In this document: piece after piece, positions 11,960 through 23,937 of the stretch | How the letters are laid out: each line of letters opens with the position of its first letter | Numbering within the stretch: the stretch's first letter is position 1 | DNA from: Lepus europaeus | Lineage: Eukaryota; Chordata; Mammalia; Lagomorpha; Leporidae | DNA length: 64,000 nt | Reading direction: 5' to 3' | Assembly (NCBI RefSeq): GCF_033115175.1 | Contig: NC_084827.1 | Span: 125,697,701 to 125,761,700 of the forward strand | Notes under the pieces: generated by a model | Seen by the model: the letters and a program-made list of their open reading frames with translations, nothing else | Told to the model about the DNA's origin: nothing | Database searches by the model: none | Program-made: the position numbers and the translations under genes

Positions 11960-12260
11960 ACTAAGGAAGAAGTGTAATGACAAGCTCATTGGTGATACAC
12001 AGTGAGTTTGCAATACTAATGGCCCAAGTGGTGATGTTTAGGTAGCAGTTAGATATTTGAATTAGAATAGTTTTGGTAAGTTAATGAAATCAGAAAGTAA
12101 TAAAATGGGGACCACTGCATGAATATGAAATTATGAACATGAATGGTGTCACAGAGAGAACATGTGGATTGGATGTGTAAGGGCCCAAGCAGTTAAGCTC
12201 TGGCACTTGAAGGATGGATAGGGAGGAGCATCCAGTGAAGATATCCAGTAGACTGGGAAG
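11960..12260 (-). mobile_element. L2 LINE fragment, antisense
   Basis: The plus strand reads 'ccaagtggtgatgtttaggtagcagttagatatttgaat'-like sequence at about 12024-12062, which matches the antisense L2 phrase 'ccaagtggagatgt..aggcagttggatatatgag'. Similarity weakens beyond 12200. Confidence 0.55.
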
Positions 12261-12769
12261 TTGGGATTAAAAATTTGTCCTACAACAAAATTGGGGTGGA
12301 TGTCAAGTTGGACAATGGTGTCATTGTTACCAGAGCTGAAAAGAAAAGAGAACAAAAATATTTGTGTTACAGTTGACTATGGAAGCCCTAGTGGCCTTAA
12401 TGAAAACAGTTGTTGGGCTAGAGAATCACATGTTCAATAAGGCAAAAAGTTCTGAAGCCAAGAAAACTATGGAAGTTGGAAAATGTTTCTAAAATTCATA
12501 TTAAAGAAATATAGGGTCTAAATGAACAAATATTTGAGGTCATAGAAAGAAGAAATGTGACCATCTGTTTACATGACTACATTTTGCAACAAGAAAGTTG
12601 GTTTTTTGGGTTATCTTTAGTTTTTCCCTACTTTGACAATTTGATTAAAGTTTTTAAGAAAGCTTTTCTTTTGGGAGAACCTGTGTAAGAATTCAACTCC
12701 ATTCAAGGATCCAAGAAAAGATCAGGACAAAGTTGCTCTGTCTTCTTCAGCTTGGCATTAACTTGAATA

Positions 12770-13420
12770 AGCTTATTATGTGGTTAATGTATATGTAGAA
12801 AAGGTGACACTCTGTTGGATGACCTCACACAGAAAACCAACTCTATACTGAGTAAAGAGTTCAACAATTTGCCCTAAAAAAAAAACAAAACAAAACACTG
12901 TTCCTCAACAGTCGAGACAAGAACTGTTCAAAGTCATTGCATCTTGAAGTTAATTTCACTACTTATTTTAGAAACTTAATTATCTTTAAAGAAGCACCCA
13001 AGAATGATACATCTTTGAAATTACTTAGACATAATTATAATAAAACTCTTTGAGGACAGAGTCCTGCACAGGAAGTTAGTACATAGTGACTCTTGTTGTT
13101 AATTTAACAATTAACACTCTTATGTATGACTTCAGTAATCATTCCAGGCTCTTGACATGAGCTGCCTAGGCAATGGAAGCCTTTTGAATCCACAAACTCA
13201 GTCAGTATTTAGATAAGACCATTTTTCTCCCTTCAGAGAAAAATACCTCCTTCTTTGATGACCACTTCTTTCCATTGGATCTCATCCACCAAGGTCCTTC
13301 ATGTAGAACATCGTTTGCCACAGTGTCTTGGCTTTCTACACCTGAAATGCTCTTGTGGGTTTTTCAGCCAGACCAGAGCATCTTAAGGGCTGATTCTGAG
13401 GTCAGAGTGCTATTTAAAGT
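12770..13420 (-). mobile_element. Older L1 3' region, antisense
   Basis: The segment around 12890-12920 (CTGTTCCTCAACAGTCGAGA) is the complement of the L1 3' UTR segment at 48610-48640. The 13070-13190 part (gtgactcttgttgttaattt, gagctgcctaggcaatggaa) is a diverged version of the 9870-9965 L1 segment in the same orientation. No tail was found, so the copy is incomplete or broken up. Confidence 0.62.
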
Positions 13421-13649
13421 CATTGTCATTCTATGAATCTGCTGTGTGGACTGCTTCCCATGTTGGAATATTCACTCTTTTAAATTCTATCTATTATTAT
13501 TACCAGACACTTAATCCTATCCATATGATTACTTTAACACTTAAGATGGTATTTTTACCACGCAGCTTTAGGGGATTTGGGGTTCCATGGCAAGTTTTTA
13601 AACTATACCTGTAGAAGTAAGTCTGTAGAAATGCATGCAGAACTATACA

Positions 13650-14480
13650 TCTTTATAGTTACAAACTTCATACACTTATTAATTACAATTTTAGGAACAT
13701 GGTGATTCTTCCCACCATGCCCACCCTCCCACCCATACTACCCATCCCTCCACCTCCTCCCTTTCTTATTCCCACTCTTATTTATTACTGAGATCTATTT
13801 TCTTTCTTTTTTTTTTTTTTTTGTTTTTGACAGGCAGAGTGGACAGTGAGAGAGAGAGAGACAGAGAGAAAGGTCTTCCTTTTGCCATTGTTCACCCTCC
13901 AATGGCCGCTGCGGCTGGCGCACCGCACTGATCCGAAGCCAGGAGCCAGGTGCTTCTCCTGGTCTCCCATGCGGGTGCAGGGCTCAAGCACTTGGGCCAT
14001 CCTCCACTGCACTCCTGGGCCACAGCAGAGAGCTGGCCTGGAAGAGGAGCGACCGGGACAGAATCTGGCGCCCCTACCAGGACTAGAACCCAGTGTGCCG
14101 GTGCTGCAGGAGGAGGATTAGCCTATTGAGCCGTGGTGCCAGCTGAGATCTATTTTCAATTGACTTTATACAAATATGTCTAACTCTTTGTTAAGCAAAG
14201 AGTTCAAAAAATTGTATATAAAGAAAAAAAAAGCTGTTCCACAACAGTCAAGACAAGGGCTGTTCAAGTCATAGCTTCTCAGAGTGTCAATTTCACTTCT
14301 ACAGATTCCCTTTTAAGTGCTCTATTAGTTATCACAGGTCAGGGAGAACATGTGGTATTTGTCCCTTTGGGACTGGCTTATTTTACTAAGTATGATGTTT
14401 TCCAGATTTATCCATTTTGTTGTAAACAACTGGATTTCATTTTTTTTTTTTTTACCACTGTATAGTTGTGGTATATCATC
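13650..14480 (-). mobile_element. L1 3' region, antisense, split by a SINE
   Basis: The left part (CCACCATGCCCACCCTCCCA onward) is the complement of an L1 G-rich 3' UTR. The right part at 14345-14440 (GGGACTGGCTTATTTTACTA, 'tttatccattttgttgt') is the complement of the L1 ORF2/3' UTR boundary. A C-SINE at 13803-14143 splits it, and the sequence resumes exactly after the SINE's target duplication. Confidence 0.75.
13803..14143 (-). mobile_element. C-SINE nested in L1
   Basis: A full-length antisense copy from a T-rich tail (13803-13830) to the head complement GCCGTGGTGCCAGC. The perfect 14-bp target duplication TGAGATCTATTTTC lies at 13789-13802 and 14144-14157. The SINE is therefore younger than the L1 around it. 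Confidence 0.93.
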
Positions 14481-14629
14481 TTAGGTGATGTAATCATGCA
14501 TGATCCTGGAGTAGGAGTGATATCGTATTAAAGGATACTATTGGGACAAAGGCAAAACTTGAATAAGAACTGTAGATCAGACAGCAGTATTTCATCTGTG
14601 TTATATGTCTTGATCAAAATATATAAATA

Positions 14630-14955
14630 TATTTTTAAGAGGCAAAGACACATGCAGAGAGATGGGGAGGGGATAGAAAGGAAAAGTGAGAGATCCTATC
14701 AGCTGGTTCACTCTAAAATTACCCTCACAATGGCTGGGGCTGGGCTGGGGCTGAACTGATGGTCAGTAATTCAATCCAGATCTCCTGCATGAGTGACAGG
14801 AACCCAACTACCTGAGCCATCATCACTGCCTCCCAGATTATGAGATAGTAAGAAGTGGAAATCAGGAGCCAGAACAAGAAATTGAACCCAGATATCAGAT
14901 GTGGGACATAGACATCTCAACCAGTGTCTGAACCTCTAGGCCAAATGCCTACCCA
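14630..14955 (-). mobile_element. C-SINE, old degraded copy
   Basis: Antisense landmarks are preserved in order: GAGGCAAAGACACATGCAGA, CAGCTGGTTCACTC, TCCAGATCTCCTGCATGAGT and AAATTGAACCCAGATATCAG. An internal duplication 'ggctggggctgggctgggg' is seen at 14731-14750. Confidence 0.72.
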
Positions 14956-14976
14956 AACTCCCTGCTTTTAATCACT

Positions 14977-14996
14977 GTATTATATATATATATATA
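14977..14996. repeat. (TA)n microsatellite
   Basis: About nine TA units. Confidence 0.85.
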
Positions 14997-15649
14997 CAAA
15001 TGATTTGTTACAAGTTTAATGAATTATATAACACATATTAACTTTATTATGTCTTATAATAAAAGTTCATATTTATGTATGTGTTTAAATATGTATAGAG
15101 AAAGAAAGAATTATAAATAGTAGAAAAGATAAACAATTTTCCTGGGGTTTCCTGCTCTATTCTTCCAAATTTAACTTTAAATTATATTAAATTTAAAAAT
15201 CATTTTAACTTTCTATAACTTTAATTTATTATATCAAAATCTTTGAAAATCAAAGGAAATTTATAATTCAGCTTATCTAACGATTTTATCTAACAATAAA
15301 CTTTTACACCAAAATTTTATACCATATTTCAGAAGCAAGATTACAAACTTTAGGACAATGATTTGTAAGTGTTTCTAGGTATTTTTCAAGTTCACAGTGA
15401 ATTTCAAACAAACAAAGCAATCAATAGTGAATAAAATGGAAAATCTATGACCGTGTTGAATATTAAACCAACCAAAATGCTTCCCCTTCCCCATAGTTTA
15501 CCTGAACTCTTTGAGTAGAAATAATCTTCCAGCTCTTAATTCATCTATCATTGTTTAATTTTCCCAAGACTTATAAAACTTTCAATTTTGCATAATAATT
15601 ATGTATACATACATTTTCTTTGATCATTGGGTAAATAAAACTCCTTAAA

Positions 15650-16240
15650 GTTATAATTCCTATTCACCTAAAATCCTTCAATGAATTCCCAGATGCCCTG
15701 ATGATGACCAAACTCTTTAATATCATTTTATATAATATGATATATATTTATATTATATATATTATATATATATTATATATTTATATAATATAATATATAT
15801 ATATATTATATATAAGCTTCATAAATCTTATGTATAAATATTGCATTACAGCTATGTCTCTCAAACTTCCCACCCACTCATCCAGTACACAGACACATAA
15901 AGTTTCAGATATATTAAACTTTCAATTCAACTAAAACAAAATGTTCTCCCTCAAGGAATTTACAGATTCCAAGTTCCTTTGCCTAGAATATGATTTCTTC
16001 AAATTCTTTTCATAGCCACTTCCAGCTTTCCATTCAGCACTCAATGTAGATGTCTTACTTTTAGAAACCTTTCCTGAGAAAATCTGAGTTACATGTCTCT
16101 CTTTGTGGCTGTTGAGAAACTTGACTTCTAATTCCAAAAAATTCACAGCATCCAGGCAATAGCACTTTACTTCCCTCTGGTTAATGGTAACTGTGTCTTT
16201 CCTGTTTTATTTTGTGCAGGATCAAGAGAAAACATGTTTG
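15650..16240 (+). mobile_element. L2 LINE fragment with an AT-repeat inside
   Basis: 'aaaatccttcaatgaattcccagatgcc..gatgaccaaactctttaa' (15670-15720) and then 'cctttgcctagaatatg..ttcaaattc', 'tagaaacctttcctgagaaa' (16060-16080) follow the sense L2 3' ORF/UTR order. An AT-rich repeat at 15720-15815 lies between the two parts. Confidence 0.6.
15720..15815. repeat. (TA)n/AT-rich low-complexity block
   Basis: About 95 bases are almost only T and A, with imperfect TATATAT/ATATAAT units that can fold on themselves. Confidence 0.92.
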
Positions 16241-16356
16241 TATCCTGTACATCTATTTGACACTGTCTTACATAAACTGGATTGCTAATTATTAAATGCA
16301 TATTTATATTGTATTTTAGCAGAAAACTACCTACAAATTTTCAGTTTGGAAAGAAA

Positions 16357-16436
16357 TATATTTATCTATATATGTATGTATCTATAGCTATCTATCTTCC
16401 TATGTTTGTGTATGTTTGCATGCGTGTGTGTGTGTA
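16357..16436. repeat. Mixed TATC/TATG/TG simple repeat
   Basis: Imperfect TATCTA and TATGTA units run into (GT)7 near the right end. Confidence 0.75.
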
Positions 16437-18222
16437 TAACCTGCTCTGTGTGTTGAGAAAGCTTAGAAGCTATGACAATTCAAGCTTCTACATATTATCT
16501 TGTAATAAAAGAATATCTATCCACACATGACTCCACAGATGTATATCTCACTATAGAATACTTTTTTCCGAGAGAATGTCTTCAGTATTTAATTTAGTAC
16601 TCTTATTCTCCTTTATGAATAAAATGAGAAAAAAAGAATGGAAAAGATAACTAACCTTTGGGATTTAGTATGCTAAAATAGTCCTGAGATACACAAGATA
16701 AACTAGGCATATGTTGGATCTCTGCCAAAAATTTGCTTTTATTGGCTGTAGAAAATGGAATTTAAGAGTATGTTGGACCATACCATAATTATGTTTAGAA
16801 ATGCATAAAGGGATGGTTGAGCATTCAGTACAGTTGACTGATTGTATTTTTCTCAGCACTTCTGGCTAATTTAGGCAGAAAACAAAGATGTTTAAATTGT
16901 TGATAAAAATTTTTGAAGATATAGAAACATAGTATTTTAAAAATGAGAAAATAGGGATTTTATTCTGAATATAACTATTAAAATCTCAATGGGGATGATA
17001 GTATATTCCAAATCAGCTTTTCATTGATATAAAATCAACAGTAAAACAAGTCACTTAGAATAAATAGTTTATGCCTTGAACTGTCTCCTCAAAATAAACA
17101 TTCCCTTTTCTCATCTGACATAGAATCAAATGACATTGTTTTGCTTCTAACTAGCATTGTTTTTTCTGGGATCCATGAATGTTAGTGATTCCCTTCAGGA
17201 GAGTTGAAACTGATAAATACTGTTCTTGAGAGTGATCTCAGAGTTTAAAGGAAAATATTTTTGCTAATAAAAATCAAATTAGCTTCAATGTAAAAAAAGT
17301 ATAGAAAAGAGGAAAATCCACAGGACAAGAAGATAAGTTAGCTGTTAAAGTGACACTGAATCAAAATATTGTATGGGTTTTGATCCCATTACTTGGATCC
17401 GTTTCTGCTCAGTGCAATAACAATGTAAACATATCTTGTTTCATTCCTGGCTGATATTGTTATTTTTTCCATTTGTGAAGCTTAAAAATACTTGGGCTGT
17501 TTTAAAGATTAGTGTGTTGGCATAAAACTGCAACATGTCTCCTAAAAGTATTTTCTTTAACCCTCGATTAAGTCTTGATTTAAATTGTTTTCAATATGGT
17601 CAAGGGCCTTTAGCATCAAAAGAGAATTTCATCAAAACGCATTAAGCAATTAGTATGATATAAATGAGGTGACATGCTGAGCCATGAATATTCAGTATTT
17701 ATCAGTATTTAAAATGCTAATATGTGAGATAAATGTACCAGTTTTTCAACTGAAAAAATTTAAAGTCAGAATGCAGCATCATTTTTATATCATCTCAGCT
17801 TGTATCATATTACTGTTCTAAGTAGAAAAACCAGAATAAATTAATTAAAAAGTATAATGGATACATCCGGTTTCCCAGGGATATTTTCTGGCATCTTAAA
17901 GTGCTTACTAGATGAAAGGCATGCACAGTACCAAGTCTCCTGCCAGGAAGAGACCAGGGACCCCTCAGCTGTATCAGATCACCTCTATCGGTTTAGTCAA
18001 CAGTTAACAGAGGGTTACAATATATTTCTTAGCCATTGATCACTTACTGGCATTCTGTTTATTATAGGTTAAATCAACTCAGAGGAATAGGATAGAGAAA
18101 ATTTTACTGTTATTAAGCATCTGTTGAATTAAGTATAATCTCTTTTTTAGGTCAGGAGTGATTACAACAAATGCCTTGACTTAGGGAAAGAATTCTGTCT
18201 GAAATGTGAGAGAGAACAAACC
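16437..18222. other. Non-coding, repeat-free stretch
   Basis: No gene or repeat was recognised over 1.8 kb, the longest quiet block in the window. The part at 17480-17740 is dense in TAAT/ATTA-type motifs. The 60-codon frame at 17857-18039 has no recognisable product. Confidence 0.45.
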
Positions 18223-18231
18223 GACAAGAGA

Positions 18232-18553
18232 CAGGGCTGGTGCTGTTGCATAGCCGGTAAAGCCGCTATCTGCAGCACCAGCATCCCAGTTCAAGTCCCC
18301 GGCTGCTCCACTTCCAATCCAGCTCTCTGCTATGGCCTGGGAAAGCAGTAGAGGATGCACCTGCGTGGGAGACCTGGAACAAGCTCCTGGCCCCTGGCTT
18401 CCAGTCGACCCAGCTCTGGCCTTTGCAGCCATTTGGGGAGTGAACTGGCAGATGGAAGACCTTTCTTTCTTTCTTTCTCTGGCTCTGCCTCTGCCTCTGT
18501 AACTCTGCCTTTCAAATAAATAAATAAAACTAAAAAAAAAAAAAAAAAAACCT
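18232..18553 (+). mobile_element. C-SINE, full length
   Basis: The head GGGCTGGTGCTGTTGCATAG leads through CCCCGGCTGCTCCACTTCCA and the (TTTC)/(CTCTG) stretch to AAATAAATAAATAAAAC and a poly-A. The duplication GACAAGAGA lies at 18223-18231 and 18554-18562. A frame of 125 codons on the minus strand here is only SINE sequence. Confidence 0.92.
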
Positions 18554-18739
18554 GACAAGAGAGTCGTTTACTTTGAAGCAGATTAGCTATTCATATTGAA
18601 AGTTACCAAATCTGCTAATTTTACTGTTTGGTTAATTAACTAATATATATTACATATTAGTAATGTTTAGTTTCAATGATTAAATATTAATTTAATATGC
18701 TTTTAAGTGATTCTCTGATATAGAATAAAAAGCAAGAAC

Positions 18740-18945
18740 TCTGGAAAGGCATGCTTTGACTAGAATCTCAGTTCCCCCTCTAACAAGGTGTAGGATCCAA
18801 GGAAGTCATTTAAAATAGTTAATCTTCAATTTCTTCATCTGCAAAAAAGGGAAAATATTCATGGACACCTTCGAAAATATTTATGTTTTATAAGTGACAT
18901 TAGAGCATTTAGACAAATGTCTGATACATAGCAACTGCATATTTT
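18740..18945 (+). mobile_element. MIR relic
   Basis: Landmarks in order are GACTAGAATCTCAGTTCC, 'atccaaggaagtcatttaaa', 'cttcaatttcttcatctgca' and 'tgtctgatacatagcaactg'. This is the near-complete MIR order from core to 3' end. Confidence 0.65.
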
Positions 18946-20938
18946 TTTCATTTTAATCTATATATTAAACTCTAGAATTGTATCTTCAAGTTGCCTAGTT
19001 TCAAAAATAAAACCATTGGGGAAATGTTTACTTTGACAGTTTTTTTCATTTACATACACTTGCATGTACATGTGTACTTTTTGTTCGTATCAACTTTTAC
19101 TACAAGATGTTTCTCCTCATAAATTTTTGTGTCCTTCATTTTCCCTATATAATATTGCACTCGATTTTGCTGTCCTCATAGTTTATGTCATCTATGAGCA
19201 ATAATTTCCAAGTGGTGAAAGAGGGCCATGGCCATATAAGAAGGCCATATGAAAATCAGCTGGCAGCCGTTTCAGACTGAAGACATACCTGACCTACTTC
19301 TTCCGAAATTCTGATTCCACCCACTCACCCTCCCCTGTATGAGTTCAACTCATAAAGAGCACCCCCCCCTTTTTTTTTTTTTTTTGCTAATCCAGCATAT
19401 GAGTAGAAAGCAATAGAAGAAACCTGCTGGGACTGCCAACAAATAGAGGTCCTCACACATCCCCGTAAAGATGATGCTGGTGGAGACCTGGCATGTTAGG
19501 CATCTATCCAAGGAGGCATTCATGCCTACTCTGCAAGGCCCAGCTGCAAGGCTATCTTTCCACCATGTTTTCTTCAGTGACTCTCCTTTCTCTGGTCAAA
19601 CACAAACTTGTATCCTTTCTCACAACTCACTGTCTACTGTGTATCATAGTTTCTTATGTCCATGACATGTTGTCCTGCTAGACTCTTGGGTGTTACAGAC
19701 AGTAAGTGGTAGATGAGTGAATGAATGAACAAGTATAAAATTTCACCCTCTGGACTGTGTCTAAACTGCTCAAACAACCTTATGCTTCAGAGTGCCATCC
19801 CTAAGCTGTCATGGATGTTTGCTGATGACTACAACCACTGGAAAAACTTTTGACATTATAGGGATAGAGCACAAGCTTTGCTTGGAGCCCAGGCTTTGTC
19901 TCCTTAACTATGTGATCTTACTCCACAACCCTGGTGTCACTGATGTTTTTGTAGACACCAGTTATGCCATATGACCACAAGCTATAGTTTAACATTTGAA
20001 CTCTACAATATCAGCTTGGGAAACCTTCTTCTAATTATGCAAATCCTTGGCTTTCTTAACATTCCAAGATCCTAACATTCATGTTTGAAAAGTGGGTGCA
20101 TGTTCAATAACCTTTGACCAACTTCCTTCTTTTCTTACTATTTTAGCTTATTTGTACCATATCAGAGCATATGTTTCTAATGTGAAAAAGAATTTAAATA
20201 CGATAAACAAGTAAACCCATGTCATTCACTTAGTCTTACCATCTAGCTTGTTTTTGTGTTATATTGAAAGCAGATTTTAAAATCAGGTAATTTAGAGTTA
20301 ACTTTGAATTATTCTTCCAACTTATGAATTCCCTTACTGAATTTACAAGTACCCTGAAACTCGATAATTGTAAACCATATGTGACTTTTTAGAACCCAGC
20401 AAAATTACAGACCATTTCGCTGTGAAAATTGTAAAGAATCTCAGATATTTGGAACTGGAAGAAAAAACTTCAAAGGCATTTCAAAACAGCTCTGTTCTTT
20501 CCACATTACATCCAAAAAAACTATCACCCACTGCTAATGATCGTGCATGACAGCCAATTTTCATGTACCAGCAAATGTATTCACTTACAGTTCTTTTCAG
20601 CAGAGTTTTGAATTGGTTTAATTTAGTGTGGTTCAATGGCTGAAACTGATTTTTTTTATTTAAAGGCTTTATCCACTACAAGGTTTTCATATTCAACTCT
20701 GAATCCATTTCATGGCCTACACAAGCACTAATTGTGGTGCCAGGGTGAAAAGATACTATACACATCAAGTCATTTTACCTCTGGGAAAACTGAGCCCATA
20801 CTACATACCAGCACTAAAGCAATGTCCTTTTCCTCACTCTACAAATCCAGTTAATTAGAATTTATATTTGCAAATATATTTATATTTAAAATTAAAACTA
20901 TTGGCAGATGCTAGAATTATATTACCTATAGAAGTATA
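18946..20938. other. Non-coding stretch, little recognised
   Basis: Only a C8T16 run at 19362-19385 stands out. Short open frames near 19471-19974 (60-64 codons) show no known domain. Confidence 0.45.
19362..19385. repeat. C8T16 homopolymer junction
   Basis: Eight C residues followed by sixteen T residues, a pure pyrimidine run. Confidence 0.9.
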
Positions 20939-20979
20939 CCACACACACACACACACACACTCTCTCTCTCTCTCTCTCA
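20939..20979. repeat. (CA)n(CT)n compound microsatellite
   Basis: About eleven CA units switch directly to about nine CT units. Confidence 0.93.
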
Positions 20980-21499
20980 CCAGGAACTTCTAGAGCTTTT
21001 GAGGATACTAGTTTTGTCAAACCTTGTGATAAGCCTGTGAATAAAAGGCACCAGAGTATGACAATATACCCAGGTGTGGGTGTTTCCTGCCAAATATAAA
21101 TGATAAGCAGGAAAAAAACACCAAAAATTAAAATGCAAGTAAAAAGATCACCAACTCAGTCTTGCCAAAAACAAAAGTAAAACCACAGACACCTCAATGG
21201 ACAATGTATGCTGGGCTGTTAATAGTGAAAAGAATGGGATGGGATGGATAATATCCTTCACTTCATTACCTATAACATGTTCCTTCAGCAAAAGAGGGTG
21301 TTTGTGGTTCAAACATTGTCAATGGCATTTCAGATTGAAAGGAGAAAGTACAACTGTCAATTTTCTATTTCACATAAGTTTGCTTCCCACATTCTTTGAG
21401 AGGCACTAGACACTTACCCTTCAGCATTATCTTGATTTATTTGGCTGGGAAGAGTTATAAAGTGCTAATATCTATAAAACCAGATTACAAAAATGCCTG

Positions 21500-21620
21500 A
21501 GGTTGTATATCATTCTGTCCCTGACTAGCTTGGGTATTTTGCTTAATGTCCCCATGCTTTCAGTTTCCATATGTTTAAAATAGACTTCAGGATAGTAACT
21601 AATTCACAGAACTGCCCTAA
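21500..21620 (+). mobile_element. MIR relic
   Basis: CTGACTAGCTTGGGTATTTT, 'gcttaatgtccccatgct', 'cagtttccatatgtttaaaa' and 'ggatagtaactaattcacag' follow the MIR core order. Confidence 0.62.
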
Positions 21621-21678
21621 TTAAGTAGATCGACCCATAGTAATTTTAGCAACTGTATAGAGTATGTAGCCTTTAACT

Positions 21679-21700
21679 AAAAAAAAAAAAAAAAAAAAAA
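21679..21700. repeat. Poly-A22
   Basis: Twenty-two A residues just before a C-SINE head. It is not part of that SINE, whose own tail is at its right end. Confidence 0.9.
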
Positions 21701-21710
21701 TTAGATTTCT

Positions 21711-22048
21711 GGGGCCAGACTTGGAGCACAGCAGGTTAAGGTTCCACCTACAATACTGTCATCCCCTATCAGAATGCCAGTTCAAAGCCAGGCTGCTTTG
21801 TTTCTGATCCAGCTCCCTGCTGATGCGCCTGGAAAGCAGGTAAAGCTGGCCCAAGCAGTTAAATCTGACCCAAGGTCTTGGGTTCCTGCTACTTACATGG
21901 GAGACCTGGATGGAATTCCTGTCTCTTGACTTTGGCCTGGACCCTGCCCAGGTGGTAGTAGCCATTTGGGGACCAGCAGATGAAGGGTCTCTCTCTCTGT
22001 CTCTCTGTCTCTCTGTCTTTCTCTCTCTCCCTTTCAAAATAAATAATT
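21711..22048 (+). mobile_element. C-SINE, older, host of a nested C-SINE
   Basis: The head GGGGCCAGACTTGGAGCACA leads through GATCCAGCTCCCTGCTG, GGGAGACCTGGATGGAATTC and the (TCTC) stretch to CCCTTTCAAAATAAATAA. The tail is interrupted by the next element and resumes at 22380 as AATAAATC plus T-rich sequence. Confidence 0.85.
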
Positions 22049-22380
22049 TTTTTTTTGACAGGCAGAGTTAGACAGTGAGAGAGAGAGAGAGAAAGGTCTT
22101 CCTTTGCCATTGGTTCACCCTCCAATGGCCGCCGTGGCCGGCGCGCTGCGGCCCGTGCACTGCGCTAATCCCATGGCAGGAGCCAGGTGTTTCTCCTGGT
22201 CTCCCATGGGTGCAGGGCCCAAGCACTTGGGCCATCCTCCACTGCACTCTTGGGCCACAGCAGAGAGCTGGCCTGGAAGAGGGGCAACCGGGACAGAATC
22301 CGGCGCCCCAACCAGGACTAGAACCCGGTGTGCCGGCACCGCAAGGCGGAGGATTAGCCTAGTGAGCCGCGGCGCCGGCA
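22049..22380 (-). mobile_element. C-SINE, young, inserted in a SINE tail
   Basis: An antisense CpG-rich copy from the tail complement TTTTTTTTGACAGGCAGAG to the head complement GCCGCGGCGCCGGC. The flanking AATAAAT motif occurs on both sides, but because the host tail is itself AAATAAAT-rich the duplication length is uncertain. Open frames of 88-99 codons on both strands are SINE sequence. Confidence 0.9.
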
Positions 22381-22499
22381 ATAAATCTTTTTTTTTTTTT
22401 TAATTAGACTTCGGCCATTAAAACATGCTAGATTAAATTAAACCAACTTAGATACTCCATATATTGACTGCTACAACATACAAGATATAAGCAAAAATT

Positions 22500-22595
22500 A
22501 TTTTTGCTTCATAAAGTTGTCAAGATTAAATATGATAATATAAATTTATAAAATTCTGAGCATAGTACCTAGAACATGGTAAAGTGTACTTACTT
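22500..22595 (+). mobile_element. MIR 3' fragment
   Basis: 'aagattaaatatgataatat' then CTGAGCATAGTACCTAGAAC fit the MIR phrase 'gaggattaaatgagataat...agcacagtgcctggcac'. Confidence 0.6.
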
Positions 22596-22600
22596 TACTT

Positions 22601-22926
22601 TTGTTTATTTGAATGGCAGAGTGATGAGAGAGAGGAAGAGAGAGCATGCAACAGAGAGATCTTCCATCAACTGGTTCATTCCCTAAATGTCCTCAACAGC
22701 CAGAACTGAGCCAGGTGGAAGCCAGGAGCCAGGAACTCTGTCCTGGACTCCTAGGGAAGTGGCAAGAACCCAATTATCTGAACCATCATTGCTGCTCACT
22801 AGGGTGCACATTAGTAGGAAACCAGACTAGAAGCATGGAGTACCTGGGACTTGAATCAAGCACTCTGATATGGGATGCAGGCGTTCCAAGTGAAGGCTTA
22901 AGCTACTTTGCCACTTACTCGTCCCA
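22601..22926 (-). mobile_element. C-SINE, old
   Basis: Antisense landmarks are TTGTTTATTTGAATGGCAGA, CAACTGGTTCATTCCC, AAGCCAGGAGCCAGGAACTC and GATATGGGATGCAGGCG. The head end is diverged. Confidence 0.8.
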
Positions 22927-23609
22927 ATAAATATTGGCTTTTTATTTGTCATCATCAACATTATTATCATTGGCATTATTTGTAACTACTCTTATTGCCA
23001 GCTGCTGTCTCTTTTTCTCCCTATAAAAGGAAATAAAAGCATTCTTAAGCACAAATCATATTTTCAAAAGACTGTGGCACCCACAAAATTTACTAACCCA
23101 GAGCCAATAAAGGATTGGGCGAAGGAAAAGAATAGAAAAATTGGGGATATAGTGTGCTAAATTGAGCCAGAATCTTTCCAGTTGGAGAAATAAACCATAA
23201 AATCTTCCATGAGTATAGTTCAGAAATGTTCAGTTTATGACTCCAGCTCAGTTCATGTGCCTTTGTTAGCCCAGGGGCCAAAACGTAAGCACTGCACATG
23301 AAAGTGAATTTACTGGCTCAAGGCAGGAGACAATAATCCAATGACATCAAGCTAGTTCTCAAAAAATGTTTTTTTTCTTAATGAAATAAACATTACTTAG
23401 GAAATGAAAATCCTTTGCAGTTTGATTGAATCAAGAACTGGTGAGGCTCAAATCAGGCTCATTCCTGTTAATGCTATTGTTTTCTTTACAAATTCCCAAA
23501 GAGTTATGCACTGGTAATTATAATTTCTTCAACAGAGACATGTTACATTAACATTATATTTGTGAGAACTGTTAGATTTTCACGATGTATAAAAATACAA
23601 CAAGTATGG

Positions 23610-23930
23610 GGCCGACACTGTGGCACAGTGGGTTAAAGCATGATATAGGTGTCAGTTTGAATCCCGGCTGCTCCACTTCTGATTCAGACCCCTGGTAATG
23701 CTCCTGGGAAAGCAGGAAAGGATGGTCCAAATCCTTGGGTCCCTGCATCCACCTGGGAGATCCGGAAGAAGCTGCTGGTTCCTAGCTTTAGATTGGCTCA
23801 GCTCTGGCTATTGCAGCCATTTGGTGTGTGAACCAGCAGATGGAAGACCTCTCTCTCTCTCTGTCTCTACCTCTCTCTATAACTAACTCTGTCTTTCAAA
23901 TAAATAAATAAAAATAAATCTTTAAAAAAT
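23610..23930 (+). mobile_element. C-SINE, full length
   Basis: The head GGGGCCGACACTGTGGCACA leads through CCCGGCTGCTCCACTTCTGA and the CTCTCT stretch to CAAATAAATAAATAAAAATA. Flanking ACAAGTA motifs (about 23603-23609 and 23931-23937) are a probable target duplication. Confidence 0.88.
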
Positions 23931-23937
23931 ACAAGTA

